Assembly: GCA_024919175.1 (NCBI GenBank)
Contig: CP103804.1
Coordinates: 1,054,001-1,118,000 of the forward strand
Origin: Clostridioides difficile
GTDB taxonomy: Bacteria > Bacillota > Clostridia > Peptostreptococcales > Peptostreptococcaceae
Length of the DNA stretch: 64,000 nt
Direction of reading: 5' to 3'
In this document: positions 45,723-55,730 of the stretch, piece after piece
Numbering within the stretch: position 1 is the first letter of the stretch
Layout: each line of letters starts with the position of its first letter
Translations under genes and position numbers: made by a program
Notes under the pieces: model-generated
Told to the model about the DNA's origin: nothing
The model's database searches: none
The model's input: only the letters and a program-made list of their open reading frames with translations

Positions 45723-48700
45723 ATGAGTAAAAAAATATTATACAAAGATATAAGACAATCGATTACAGAATCTCTTGGTAGATTTATTTCTATATTTAGT
45801 TTAATGATGTTAGGTGTATTTGTTCTTGTTGGGCTGAAAGTAACAGGATTTGATATGAGATCTACTGCTAAAGATTTTTATAATCAGAATAATTTAGCTG
45901 ACTTAGTTGTTACTTCTGAGTGGGGTCTTGATAAAAGTGATCAAGATTTGCTTGAGGAAACCAAAAATATTGAAAAAATTGAATTTGGCTACTTAAAGGA
46001 TGTAATAGTAAAAGAAAGCAACAAAAGTTTTAGATTATTTTCTCTACCAAATGAATTATCTAAGTATGAAGTTATAAATGGTAAATTACCATCGAATGAG
46101 AAAGAAATTGCTCTAAGTTATTTAGAAGAAGGCAATTATAAAATAGGAGATACAATTACATTTTCAGAAGTATCTAAAACTGATGAAAAGAAAAATGATA
46201 ATGATATAGCAGATAAGATTTTAAATAATACAGAATTTAAAGTTGTTGGTTTTGTAAAATCAAGTGAAATAGTATCAAAGACTAAAATCGCAGAAACTAC
46301 AGTGGGAACTGGTCACTTAGATAGTTATGCAGTTGTTTGTAAAAATGTTTTTGATTCTGATGTTTATATGATTGCAAGATTATCTTTTGCTAACACTAAA
46401 AACTTAGATATGTATAGTGATGAGTATAAAGAATTAATAAATTCACATAAAACTGAACTTAAAAACGCTCTTTTAAGTCAATCAAACATTAGACTCCAAA
46501 ATATGAAGGATGAAAAAAAAATAGAAATAGACGATGGTTTAAAGAAAATAAATGATATTAAAAATGAATTAAAAGATGGTAAAACTAAATTAGATACTGC
46601 AAATAAGCAAATTAATAGCGCTAAAAGTGAAATATCTAAAAATCAAGCAAAATTAAATAAAGAGGTTGGAGATGCAAAAGATAAGATATCTACTGAAGAA
46701 AAACAATTAAGTGATGCAATGCAATTTTTAAATGAAGTAGAAAAGAAACTGAATCAAGTATCTTCATATTTAGATGAAAAATGGAATCAGCTTCAAGGTG
46801 TAAAAAAACAATTAATTACTGCTAAGGAAACTTTAGATAAAATAAAAAAGACATTAGATGAATTACAAGTTAGTATTTCAAATGGGAAGCATCAATTAGA
46901 GTTAGAGCAAGTTAATATAAATAATGTACAACAAGATTTAGATAAAAAGCAAGGAGAGTTAAATAATCAAAAAAATTTGCTTCAAAGTATGATTGAAGAA
47001 TATGAAAACTATAAAGAGGATTCAAATAAGCTACCAGAAGAATTCGAAATAATGAATAAAAAGATAGAAGAATTAAAAAGCCAACTTGAGAAATCTCAAA
47101 TTCAATTAGATAGCGAGTATTCTCAGTTGGATATGAAAAAAGAGGAACTTAAATCACAAATAAATCTTTTGTATGAAAAAGAAAATAAGTATAATGAGGC
47201 TTTAGAACAATATAACGAGGGTATTGATTTATACAATAAAAATCAATCTAAGTATTATTATTGCTTACAAGAGTGGAAGCTTGGAGTTGAATCTTTAGAT
47301 GAAAAATCTAAAGATTTTAGAGATAATAAAGAGAAGTTAGCTTTAGCAAATAAAGAATTAGCTAACAAAGAAAAGGATTTAGTATCTGCAAAAAATGAAT
47401 TAAAAATAAAAGAATCTGAAGGTCAAAATAAAATTAATGACGCAAAATTAGAACTCTCAGAAAAAGAAAAAGAATACAATAATCAGCTTAAAGAATATAA
47501 TGACAAAAAATTAGATGCAGAAACAGAAATAAAAGAAAAAGAAGCGGATTTAAAAGATGCACAATATAAATTAGATAAATTAAAAGCACCTAAATATAAT
47601 GTAAATGATCGTAAGGCAAACCCTGGATACAAACAATATTTGGATAACTCTCAACGTATTGATGTATTATCTAATATATTCCCTGTGTTCTTATTTGGGG
47701 TAGCAGCGTTAGTTACCTTAACTACAATGACAAGATTTGTAGATGAGCAACGTATAAATATAGGTACACTTAAAGCTCTTGGTTATTCTAATAAAGATAT
47801 TAATAAAAAATTTATTATATATGGATTATCATCAAGTGGTTTAGGGGCAACTATAGGTGCAATCTTAGGTCATATAGTACTGCCTAAAATTATATTTAGA
47901 GCATATGCTGCAACAGCTACATTTTCAGAGGTTAATTTGCACTTTGATTTGAAATACACAGTAATTTCATTTACAATAGCTATACTGTGTACAGTTTTAT
48001 CAACGTATTTAGTTTTATCACGTGAACTAAAAGAGCAAGCCTCTAATTTATTATTACCGAAGCCTCCAAAGGTTGGTTCTCGTATATTACTTGAAAGAAT
48101 TCCATTTATATGGAATCGTATGAGCTTTACTTATAAAGTAACTGCTCGTAATATATTTAGATATAAAAAGAGAATGTTAATGACTATATTTGGAGTTGCA
48201 GGATGTACTGCCTTATTAATCACAGGATTTGGCATAAAAAATTCTCTTTCTGGAATTGTTGATACTCAATTTGATGAATTAATGAAATATGATTTAACTA
48301 TTGTAGAAAATGATTCCCTTTTAGAAGGAGAAACAAATGAACTTAACAATATGTTAAATGGTGACTTTGTATATAAATCTGAAAAAGTATATTATGAATC
48401 ATTTACTATAGAAGGTGATTCAAGTCATGATACACAAGATGTTAAAATGATAGTTCCTTCTAATTTGGAAAACTTCAATGAGTATATAAATTTAAGAAAT
48501 CGTAAATCAAGAGAAAGTATAAATTTAGATGATGGTGCAGTTATATCTGAAAAATTATCTGATTTATTAAAGATAAAAATAGGAGATACTATTTCAATTA
48601 TTGATGACGATAACAACATTTATGATATTAATGTAACAGGGATTACTGAAATGTATATGGGTCACTATATATTTATGAATAAAAATGAATATAAAGATAA

Positions 48701-49265
48701 ATTTAATAAAGATGTAGAATTTAACAGTTATTTAGTTCAATTAAAAGATAAGTCTATAACAAACATTCAAGAAAGAGCTACAGAGTTTCTTAACTTAGAT
48801 TCTATCAAAGGAGTAGTTCAAACAAACATATTAAGTAATGATATTAATATGGTTATGGCAGGGTTAAATAACGTAATACTTGTATTAATAGGTTGTGCCA
48901 CACTATTAGCAATCGTTGTAATTTACAATTTAACAAATATAAACGTATCTGAACGTATACGTGAATTATCAACAATTAAAGTGCTAGGGTTTTATCATAA
49001 AGAAGTAACTTTATATATTTATCGAGAAACAATTTTCTTATCTATAATAGGAATATTAGTAGGATATGGAGTTGGAAGTTTACTTCACTCATTTATTATA
49101 GGGTCTCTACCTCCTGATGAGTCAATGTTTAATCCTCCATTATGGATGTCTAACTTTGTATTATCTGGAGCAATTACTTTATTAATAACATTTACAATCA
49201 TGTTTGTTATGCATAGAAAGATTAAAAGAATAAATATGTTAGATGCATTAAAATCAGTTGATTAA
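45723..49265 (+). CDS. FtsX-type ABC permease with a large coiled-coil domain
   Basis: A 1180-residue membrane protein: helix 1 (FISIFSLMMLGVFVLVGLKV), an extracytoplasmic domain to about residue 260, a long charged coiled coil (about 265-625, many KLxxAxxEL repeats), then two FtsX domains with membrane helices (IFPVFLFGVAALVTLTTM; NVILVLIGCATLLAIVVIYN; C-terminal FVLSGAITLLITFTIMFV). The architecture matches large fused type 7 permeases of Firmicutes. ATG 45723 is chosen over GTG 45714 because TAGGTG then serves as ribosome site. It forms an operon with the ATPase. Confidence 0.92.
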   Translation: MSKKILYKDIRQSITESLGRFISIFSLMMLGVFVLVGLKVTGFDMRSTAKDFYNQNNLADLVVTSEWGLDKSDQDLLEETKNIEKIEFGYLKDVIVKESNKSFRLFSLPNELSKYEVINGKLPSNEKEIALSYLEEGNYKIGDTITFSEVSKTDEKKNDNDIADKILNNTEFKVVGFVKSSEIVSKTKIAETTVGTGHLDSYAVVCKNVFDSDVYMIARLSFANTKNLDMYSDEYKELINSHKTELKNALLSQSNIRLQNMKDEKKIEIDDGLKKINDIKNELKDGKTKLDTANKQINSAKSEISKNQAKLNKEVGDAKDKISTEEKQLSDAMQFLNEVEKKLNQVSSYLDEKWNQLQGVKKQLITAKETLDKIKKTLDELQVSISNGKHQLELEQVNINNVQQDLDKKQGELNNQKNLLQSMIEEYENYKEDSNKLPEEFEIMNKKIEELKSQLEKSQIQLDSEYSQLDMKKEELKSQINLLYEKENKYNEALEQYNEGIDLYNKNQSKYYYCLQEWKLGVESLDEKSKDFRDNKEKLALANKELANKEKDLVSAKNELKIKESEGQNKINDAKLELSEKEKEYNNQLKEYNDKKLDAETEIKEKEADLKDAQYKLDKLKAPKYNVNDRKANPGYKQYLDNSQRIDVLSNIFPVFLFGVAALVTLTTMTRFVDEQRINIGTLKALGYSNKDINKKFIIYGLSSSGLGATIGAILGHIVLPKIIFRAYAATATFSEVNLHFDLKYTVISFTIAILCTVLSTYLVLSRELKEQASNLLLPKPPKVGSRILLERIPFIWNRMSFTYKVTARNIFRYKKRMLMTIFGVAGCTALLITGFGIKNSLSGIVDTQFDELMKYDLTIVENDSLLEGETNELNNMLNGDFVYKSEKVYYESFTIEGDSSHDTQDVKMIVPSNLENFNEYINLRNRKSRESINLDDGAVISEKLSDLLKIKIGDTISIIDDDNNIYDINVTGITEMYMGHYIFMNKNEYKDKFNKDVEFNSYLVQLKDKSITNIQERATEFLNLDSIKGVVQTNILSNDINMVMAGLNNVILVLIGCATLLAIVVIYNLTNINVSERIRELSTIKVLGFYHKEVTLYIYRETIFLSIIGILVGYGVGSLLHSFIIGSLPPDESMFNPPLWMSNFVLSGAITLLITFTIMFVMHRKIKRINMLDALKSVD

Positions 49266-49402
49266 GCAGTACCTAGAATAGTCTAATATATATAATACAT
49301 CTTTATGGAGATAAATAGCATTTATTTAATGGTGGGTTTATGCATATACAAAATAGAAGAATCAATGTAAGTTAGTGTGAAATTTAGAAAAGTAAATTAA
49401 TG

Positions 49403-49435
49403 AGAGATAGTAATTGAACTATCTCTTATTTTTAT
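49403..49435 (+). terminator. Terminator of the ABC operon
   Basis: AGAGATAGT-AATTGA-ACTATCTCT hairpin followed by TATTTTTAT. Confidence 0.8.
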
Positions 49436-49589
49436 ACAATAAATAATATGTAAGAAGTAATGCAAAAAATGTTTAATAAGGAACAACATTACATAATAAT
49501 AGTAGTTGTAAATAATATTGTCGCAAGAATTTGGATTGTCAACACTTTTTAGTACAATTTTTATTCGGTCACTTTTGATAATCTAGAAT

Positions 49590-49681
49590 GGTTTGATTTT
49601 ATAGTAGAATTTTCTAATCAAACAGATAAGAGCTTTGAAAAAAGTAAGGAGATTATTTATATTCAATATATAACCCTAGCC
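49590..49681 (+). pseudogene. Relic of the integrase-linked small protein
   Basis: The frame reads VEFSNQTDKSFEKSKEIIYI, clearly like LEFSKQTGKSLEESMDYLYT of the small gene beside the integrase at 7255. It suggests that this segment once belonged to a related element. Nearby up to 50006 there is more coding-like debris with stops (for example NEPEIASIEIDAKYICD). Confidence 0.5.
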
Positions 49682-50177
49682 ATTTAGGTAATAGTTTAAA
49701 CATTGAAAAATAGGAAGCCATAGAAGACTACTCAAGGAATCTAAAAAGCAACATGGAAAAGTATGGATAAAAACAAGGATGTGTAAGTGAACTTAGTAGA
49801 AAAATTAAGAGTGATAAAGAAATTTAAAAGTGTAAATAACAAACTGAATTTAAAGATAACCTGTACCAATGGCAGGTAATTGAAAGGCTTATGGTGGTTA
49901 CACTCAAGCATTAGATAATGAACCTGAAATAGCAAGTATAGAGATAGATGCTAAGTACATATGTGATATTTACGAATATGAAATAGAATCAATAGAAGTT
50001 AGATAAAAGCACTTATTTATTGCTATAGAAAAAATTTAAAAGTATAATATCTAATTTATACCAATTCTATAATTCCTTAATTGTAAAATATTTATGTAAA
50101 TAAAGAAAATTAAATGTTGAATTCATTGAAAATACTCAACTAAAATAAAGACTAAATTATATAAAAAGTAGCTAGTA
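49682..50177. other. Decayed coding debris, no intact gene
   Basis: Several broken frames, one reading NEPEIASIEIDAKYICDIYE before a stop near 50006. Nothing intact is seen. Confidence 0.45.
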
Positions 50178-50197
50178 GACTCACATTGTTTCTATCA
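50178..50197 (+). other. Attachment site copy 6, strongly decayed
   Basis: GACTCACATTGTTTCTATCA keeps 15 of 20 positions of the ssrA end and is followed by TTAAAATCCAAG, as at copy 5, then a hairpin AAATATTAGC/GCTAATATTT with T8 (50213-50240). It is probably the oldest junction and the right limit of the accessory region. Confidence 0.6.
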
Positions 50198-50302
50198 TTA
50201 AAATCCAAGAAAAATATTAGCAATTGCTAATATTTTTTTTGTGAAAACTAATCATAACATATATAATTAATTTATAAAACATACACAAAGAGGTAAAACT
50301 AT

Positions 50303-51265
50303 ATGGCTAAAATTGACAATATGATGTCCATATTATGGATGCTAAACTCAGATAAAAAAGTTACCGCAAAACAAATATCTGAAAAATTAGAAATAAATAT
50401 AAGAACTGTCTACAGATACATTGATGCATTATCTGCTAGTGGAATACCTATAATTTCAGATACAGGTCATAATGGTGGATATACACTTTTGAATAATTTC
50501 ATCAAAGCACCTCTTTTTTTCGATACAGAAGAGCAAACTGCTCTACTTCATGCAGCTATATTTGCTAAAGAAGAGGGATGTTTCTTAGATGACACACTAG
50601 ATAAAGCAACATCAAAGTTAAAAATGTATTCAAATCAAAAACAAGAAGAAGTTTTAACAAAAAATTTAATAGGTTTTGAAGTAATAAAACCAACTGGAAA
50701 AATATCCATAGAATCTGTACTTAAAAAGTTAAAAAATAGTATAGCAAATGAATTATCTGTAGAAATTAATTATCGTACAGCTAATGAAGAAAAATCAAAA
50801 TGTAGGATTATAAATCCATATGGAATTGTTCGATGGAATAATAATTGGTATATAGTAGCATTTTGTCAAATGAGAAATGAGATTCGTAGCTTTAGGTTAG
50901 ATAGAATTAGTAGTGTTATAGAAACATCAAATACTTTTAATAGACCAAAGGAATTTTCAGCAAGTGAATTTTTTATAAAAGGGATTATGGATGAAACAAA
51001 AGATGAGGATAATCTTATACAATTAGTTATAGAAGGAAAGATAAATGCATTAGATAACTTATGTCAGCATTGGCTTCTAGGATATTATTTGAAAGAAAGG
51101 ACTTCAAATAAAGCAATATTTAAACTTCAAGAAGAGATAATATTTACATATGTACCAAATATACTTATACCTTATAGAAAATCTATACAAATAATTGAAC
51201 CATTAAGTCTTAGAGATAAAATAGTTGAAAATTTACTCGAATTAATTAACCATTATCAAATTTAA
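50303..51265 (+). CDS. YafY-type HTH / WYL-domain transcriptional regulator
   Basis: A 320-residue regulator: N-terminal winged helix (residues about 3-60: KVTAKQISEKLEINIRTVYRY) and WYL-type sensor (about 145-225: INPYGIVRWNNNWYIVAFCQ, EIRSFRLDRISSV). It has AAAGAGG before the ATG. It lies 73 bp upstream of the DJ-1/PfpI gene in the same direction and may control it. The ligand is unknown. Confidence 0.92.
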   Translation: MAKIDNMMSILWMLNSDKKVTAKQISEKLEINIRTVYRYIDALSASGIPIISDTGHNGGYTLLNNFIKAPLFFDTEEQTALLHAAIFAKEEGCFLDDTLDKATSKLKMYSNQKQEEVLTKNLIGFEVIKPTGKISIESVLKKLKNSIANELSVEINYRTANEEKSKCRIINPYGIVRWNNNWYIVAFCQMRNEIRSFRLDRISSVIETSNTFNRPKEFSASEFFIKGIMDETKDEDNLIQLVIEGKINALDNLCQHWLLGYYLKERTSNKAIFKLQEEIIFTYVPNILIPYRKSIQIIEPLSLRDKIVENLLELINHYQI

Positions 51266-51281
51266 TAACTTAACTGACAGA

Positions 51282-51305
51282 GTATGTCAGTTAAGTTATT
51301 TTACA
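51282..51305 (+). terminator. Short hairpin between regulator and DJ-1 gene
   Basis: TAACTGACAGAGTATGTCAGTTA hairpin followed by AGTTATTTTA; a weak terminator or attenuator. Confidence 0.55.
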
Positions 51306-51338
51306 ATGTAGGTATATTAATTAAGTAAGGAGTAAAAG

Positions 51339-51965
51339 ATGAAAAATAGAAAAGTATATATGTATGTATTCGATACTATGTCAGATTGGGAAGTTGGATA
51401 TTTAACTGCTGAGTTAAATACAGGAAGATATTTTAAGAAAGGATTAAAACCACTAAAAGTAATTACAGTAGGAGTTGATAAAAATCCTATTGTAACGATG
51501 GGTGGATTAAAAGTTTTACCTGAGATTACAATTGATGAGCTTAATATTGAAAGTAATGATTTATTAATCTTGCCAGGGGGAAATACTTGGACATCTATAG
51601 GTCATGAGAAAATATTAGAAAAATCTAAAGAGGCTTTGGAACAAGGGTCTATAGTTGCAGCTATTTGTGGTGCTACTTTAGGGTTAGCTAAAACAGGTTT
51701 ACTAGATTTTAGAAATCATACAAGTAATGACTTAGAATTTTTAAAAATGGTGATACCAAGTTATTCTGGAGAAAAGTACTATAAAATGGAATCTGCAGTT
51801 AATGATGAAAATTTAGTTACGGCTTCAGGAATTGCTCCATTAGAATTTACATTTCAAGTATTGAAAATTTTAGAGGTTTTTGAATCAGAATCATTAAATT
51901 CATGGTTAAATCTTTATAAAACTCATGACTCAAAATATTTTTTTGAACTAATGAATCAAATATAA
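51339..51965 (+). CDS. DJ-1/PfpI family protein (type 1 glutamine amidotransferase-like)
   Basis: A 208-residue cytoplasmic protein of the DJ-1/PfpI superfamily. The nucleophile elbow is visible as AAICGATLGLAKTGLLD (Cys about residue 109), preceded by LLILPGGNTW. Members act as glyoxalases, chaperones or proteases; the specific reaction cannot be told. AAGGAG is seven bases upstream. A 17-bp direct duplication (51954-51987) spans its stop codon. Confidence 0.9.
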   Translation: MKNRKVYMYVFDTMSDWEVGYLTAELNTGRYFKKGLKPLKVITVGVDKNPIVTMGGLKVLPEITIDELNIESNDLLILPGGNTWTSIGHEKILEKSKEALEQGSIVAAICGATLGLAKTGLLDFRNHTSNDLEFLKMVIPSYSGEKYYKMESAVNDENLVTASGIAPLEFTFQVLKILEVFESESLNSWLNLYKTHDSKYFFELMNQI

Positions 51966-52130
51966 AAATGAATCAAATATAAAAATGTGGATTCTAAAAA
52001 TAATTATTTAATATAGATATGTAATTAATTTTTTTTAAATACATATGATTTATTTCTTATACTCAAATTTCCTCAATATTAAAATTTAAAGTATTAAAGA
52101 GAAGTACTAAAAAATAGCATATAAAAATCC

Positions 52131-52192
52131 AAAAGGGAGTTGAACTTAAAATTGATTAGAAAAAAATCAATTTTGAGACAATCCCTTTTTTT
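52131..52192 (+). terminator. Terminator hairpin with T-tract
   Basis: Two paired blocks, AAAAGGGA / TCCCTTTT and AAAATTGATT / AATCAATTTT, separated by a small internal mismatch, then TTTTTTG. It could end transcription from the DJ-1 side. Confidence 0.65.
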
Positions 52193-52539
52193 GTTTTTGA
52201 AATTAATTTAGCATGAGATACAACATAAGTAGAGTATAGTTAAAAAGGTCAAAAGAGTATAGTTTTTAGGCTATCACCAGATGCATTAAATACAAAACTA
52301 AAAGTTAATAAATATATAAATTTCGATAATATGAAGAACTAGAGGTTGAGTTAAAACACTTTTGCTAATTTGTAGCAAAATATTAAAATAAAGGTTTTGT
52401 GCTTTGAATAGGAAAAATTAAAAATATTTATTAAAAATAAGTAGGGTAGTAAGAGATATATTGTATATTGGTATAAGTGTTAATATGAGGATATTAGTAT
52501 ATATAAAGATATAATACACTATAGATTTCTAAAAATTAC

Positions 52540-52602
52540 TTATTGAAAAGGAACTCCAAATGTATAATAAAAGTTCCTTTTCAATAAAGAAAACGATTGT
52601 TA
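52540..52602. promoter_or_regulatory. 16-bp inverted repeat and cre-like site upstream of the PTS operon
   Basis: TTATTGAAAAGGAACT (52540-52555) pairs perfectly with AGTTCCTTTTCAATAA (52572-52587). Directly after lies AGAAAACGATTGTTAT, similar to a CcpA cre box. The position, about 110-160 bp before the aldolase start, suits control by the PRD regulator and/or catabolite repression. Confidence 0.5.
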
Positions 52603-52703
52603 TTTTCTGGACTTTATTATCCTGATATTATTTAAATATAAACAACAACAAAATCAATAAGAAATAAATTCAAACTAAAATTTAAAATATCAGGAGGTAC
52701 AAT

Positions 52704-53582
52704 ATGTTAATAAATATGAAAGAGATGCTAAAAGTGGCACAAGAAAATCAATTTGCTGTACCAGCATTTAATATAGGAAGTGGACAAATACTTAAAGCAG
52801 TAGTACAGAGTGCCAATGAAAAAAATGCACCAGTAATACTTGCAATACACCCAGATGAGCTAAGATTCCTAGGAGATAGCTTTGTAGCTAGTTGCATAGA
52901 AGAAGCAAATAAGAGCAAGGTACCTATGGTAATACACTTAGATCATGGGGGAAATAAAGCTCAAATATTAAGAGCTATAAGATGTGGATTTACATCAGTA
53001 ATGATTGATGGATCGCATTTACCATATGAAGAAAATGTAGCTATATCTAGAGAAGTAGTAGAAATAGCAAAAGGATTAAATGTATCTGTAGAAGGAGAAC
53101 TCGGAACAATAGGGACAACAGGAACATCAGGAGAAGGTGGTTCTGATGAAATAATATATACAGATTCAAAATTAGCTAGAGATTTTGTTGAAAAAACAGG
53201 AGTAGATACACTAGCTATTGCAATTGGGACAGCACATGGTATATATCCAAAAGGGTTTAAACCAGAACTTAAATTAGATTTATTAAAAGAAATAAGAGAA
53301 GTAGTAGATATACCTTTAGTTCTTCATGGGGGATCATCAAATCCAGATGAAGAAATAGCACAAGCAGTTAAGCTAGGAGTTTGTAAAATAAATATTTCAA
53401 GTGATGTTAAGTCAGCATATTATAAGAAATGCAGAGAACTATTAGAACAAAACCCAAGTTTATATGAACCAAATGCTATCTATCCACCATGTATAGAAGT
53501 TGCAAGAGAAGTTATAGAGTTTAAAATGAATTTATTCAATGACATAGATAAATTAAAGTGCTTTTATGAAAAGAAGAATTAA
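52704..53582 (+). CDS. Class II ketose-bisphosphate aldolase
   Basis: Zinc-dependent aldolase that splits a ketose 1,6-bisphosphate (fructose- or tagatose-type). 292 residues: VPAFNIGSGQ (substrate), VIHLDHGGN (zinc His, catalytic Asp), SVEGELGTIG (zinc Glu), AIAIGTAHGIYP (zinc His), VLHGGSS (zinc His), INISSDV (phosphate binding). It is first in an operon with a fructose-type PTS permease, so it probably handles the phosphorylated sugar taken up. GatY/KbaY/FbaA specificity cannot be decided. Confidence 0.93.
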   Translation: MLINMKEMLKVAQENQFAVPAFNIGSGQILKAVVQSANEKNAPVILAIHPDELRFLGDSFVASCIEEANKSKVPMVIHLDHGGNKAQILRAIRCGFTSVMIDGSHLPYEENVAISREVVEIAKGLNVSVEGELGTIGTTGTSGEGGSDEIIYTDSKLARDFVEKTGVDTLAIAIGTAHGIYPKGFKPELKLDLLKEIREVVDIPLVLHGGSSNPDEEIAQAVKLGVCKINISSDVKSAYYKKCRELLEQNPSLYEPNAIYPPCIEVAREVIEFKMNLFNDIDKLKCFYEKKN

Positions 53583-53617
53583 TTAAGGAGTAACAAATTA
53601 AAAGGAGGGTAGAATTT

Positions 53618-55513
53618 ATGATAGGACAAATATTACGAAGTGATTGTATTATACTAGATAAACAATTACAAACTAAAAAAGATGTGATTGATTATATGGC
53701 AAATCATTTGTATCATGGAAATTATATAAATGATAAAGAAAAATTTATAATTGATATTAATAAACGTGAAGAAGAATCATCAACTAACATGGGGAATTTA
53801 ATAGCTATCCCTCATGCTAAGTCAAGTGCAGTAAAACAACCTGTAATGATGTATTTAAGAACAGATAAGGAAATTACTGATAATGATGGTCAAAAACTTA
53901 GGTCATTTTTTATGATAGCAGTTCCAGAGTCAGGTTCAAATGAACACCTTAAGATTATATCTAAACTAGCTACATATCTAATGGAAGAGAATCTCCTTAA
54001 TAACCTACTAAGTGCAGAAACTCCATATGAAATATTAAATATATTTAATAATAAAGCTGCAGAATCAGGAGATTTAAGTAATAATCAAAATAAAGGTCTC
54101 ATAGTTGGAATAACAGGATGCCCAACAGGGATAGCTCATACTTTTATGGCAAAAAAAGCATTAGAGGAAGCAGGACAAGAACTTGGATATGAAGTTAAAA
54201 TAGAAACTCATGGAGCTATAGGTGTAGAAAATAAATTGACTAAAGAAGATATAAAAAGAGCTGAGTATGTAGTAATAGCTTGTGATAAAGAAGTTCAAAT
54301 GAGTAGATTTATAGGAAAGAAAGTATTACAAAAGAAAGTAGTAGATGCTAAGAATGTTTCTTTAGCTAAAAATTTAATTATGAACGCTGAAAATGGAATG
54401 GCTAAAGAAATTAAACCAGGTGGAAAAACTTTAGAAGATTCAAAAGAAAAACTTCAAGGGTCAGAGAAAAAAGGTGTTTATAAGCACTTAATGAGTGGTG
54501 TATCTGAAATGATTCCATTTGTAGTAATAGGTGGGATTGGTATAGCCATAGCATTTATGTTTGGTATATTTGCATCAGACCCAACTCACGAAACATACAA
54601 CCCTATAGCTGGATTCTTTGGACAACTTGGAGGCGATTCAGCATTTAAGTTATTCATACCAATACTTGCTGGTTTTATAGCTAAATCAATAGCAGGAAGA
54701 CAAGGTTTTGCTCCTGCTATGATAGCTGGTTTTATGGCAGTTATTGGAGGTTCAGGGTTTATAGGTGGTATGGTAGCAGGCTTTGCAACAGGATATATAG
54801 CTTTAGGAGTAATAAAGATAACAGAAAATTTACCAGATGTATTAAAGGGAGTAAATGCTGTATTGATATGTCCACTGCTGATTGCATTTACTAGTGGAGC
54901 TATAATGTTCTTTATAGTTAATACACCAGCATCGTGGTTAAATGAAGCTTTACAGTCTTGGTTACAAAGTATGTCTGGAACTAATAAGGTATTATTAGGT
55001 GCAATATTAGCAGGAATGATGGCATCAGATATGGGAGGGCCTATTAATAAAACAGCTTCAGCATTTGGATTGGCCATGTTCTCCAGCAACATATTTGAAC
55101 CATCAGCAGCATTAATGGTAGGTGGAATGGTACCTCCACTAGCAATATCATTAGCTATGTTAATATTCAAAAACAAGTTTACTAAAGAAGAAAGAAAGTC
55201 ATCACTACCAACTGCTATAATGGGGGCATCTTTCATAACAGAAGGAGCAATACCATTTGCAGCTGCAGACCCATTAAGAATGATTCCAGCAAACATAATT
55301 GGTTCTTGTATCGGAGGGGCAATATGTATGAGTTTGGACATAACTTTAATGGCACCACATGGAGGAATATTTGTAATACCATTTGCATGTAGTGCACCAG
55401 TTGCGTATATAGCTTGTATATTGGTTGGGACAGTAATAACAGCATTAATTATAGGGATAACAAAGCCTACTCTAAAGAGTGAAAATGGTGAAGTTGAAGT
55501 ACTTGGTGCTTAA
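53618..55513 (+). CDS. PTS fructose-family enzyme IIABC
   Basis: Sugar uptake and phosphorylation at the membrane. 631 residues in the order IIA, IIB, IIC. IIA (1-148) has phospho-His66 in LIAIPHAKSS; IIB (about 160-262) has phospho-Cys168 in VGITGCPTGIAHTF; IIC (about 285-625) has about nine membrane segments and the signature GGSGFIGGMVAGF. All active residues are present. AAAGGAGGG lies upstream. The sugar may be fructose, mannitol-like or another hexose; the aldolase neighbour favours a ketose. Confidence 0.95.
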   Translation: MIGQILRSDCIILDKQLQTKKDVIDYMANHLYHGNYINDKEKFIIDINKREEESSTNMGNLIAIPHAKSSAVKQPVMMYLRTDKEITDNDGQKLRSFFMIAVPESGSNEHLKIISKLATYLMEENLLNNLLSAETPYEILNIFNNKAAESGDLSNNQNKGLIVGITGCPTGIAHTFMAKKALEEAGQELGYEVKIETHGAIGVENKLTKEDIKRAEYVVIACDKEVQMSRFIGKKVLQKKVVDAKNVSLAKNLIMNAENGMAKEIKPGGKTLEDSKEKLQGSEKKGVYKHLMSGVSEMIPFVVIGGIGIAIAFMFGIFASDPTHETYNPIAGFFGQLGGDSAFKLFIPILAGFIAKSIAGRQGFAPAMIAGFMAVIGGSGFIGGMVAGFATGYIALGVIKITENLPDVLKGVNAVLICPLLIAFTSGAIMFFIVNTPASWLNEALQSWLQSMSGTNKVLLGAILAGMMASDMGGPINKTASAFGLAMFSSNIFEPSAALMVGGMVPPLAISLAMLIFKNKFTKEERKSSLPTAIMGASFITEGAIPFAAADPLRMIPANIIGSCIGGAICMSLDITLMAPHGGIFVIPFACSAPVAYIACILVGTVITALIIGITKPTLKSENGEVEVLGA

Positions 55514-55528
55514 ATCATAAATAAAAAG

Positions 55529-55576
55529 TAAGGATATTTAGAGTCATTTAACTACCTCTAAATATCCTTATTTTTT
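55529..55576 (+). terminator. Terminator after the PTS permease gene
   Basis: TAAGGATATTTAGAG / CTCTAAATATCCTTA, a perfect 15-bp stem followed by TTTTTT. Confidence 0.9.
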
Positions 55577-55730
55577 ATTTTGAAATTATATTATCTATTA
55601 TATCAATTTATTAAGGTGTATCATAAATTCTGTTATGATACAGAAGTATCTTAGTAATTTTACATAGTCAGGAAATATGTTAAAATAGTACTTAATAGAG
55701 ACGTAGAAACATAGGTAGGGAGGGACAAGT

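Larger units (their letters stand above)
51988..52703. other. Intergenic region upstream of the PTS operon
   Basis: No gene seen. It holds a terminator-like hairpin at 52131-52192 (AAAAGGGA...AATTGATT / AATCAATTTT...TCCCTTTTTTT), a 16-bp hairpin at 52540-52587 and a cre-like sequence beyond it. Confidence 0.6.

Noticed and set aside
54586..55341. Long open frame on the minus strand inside the PTS permease gene
   Set aside because: It is antisense to a clear EIIC domain, has no ribosome site, and reads as shadow sequence.
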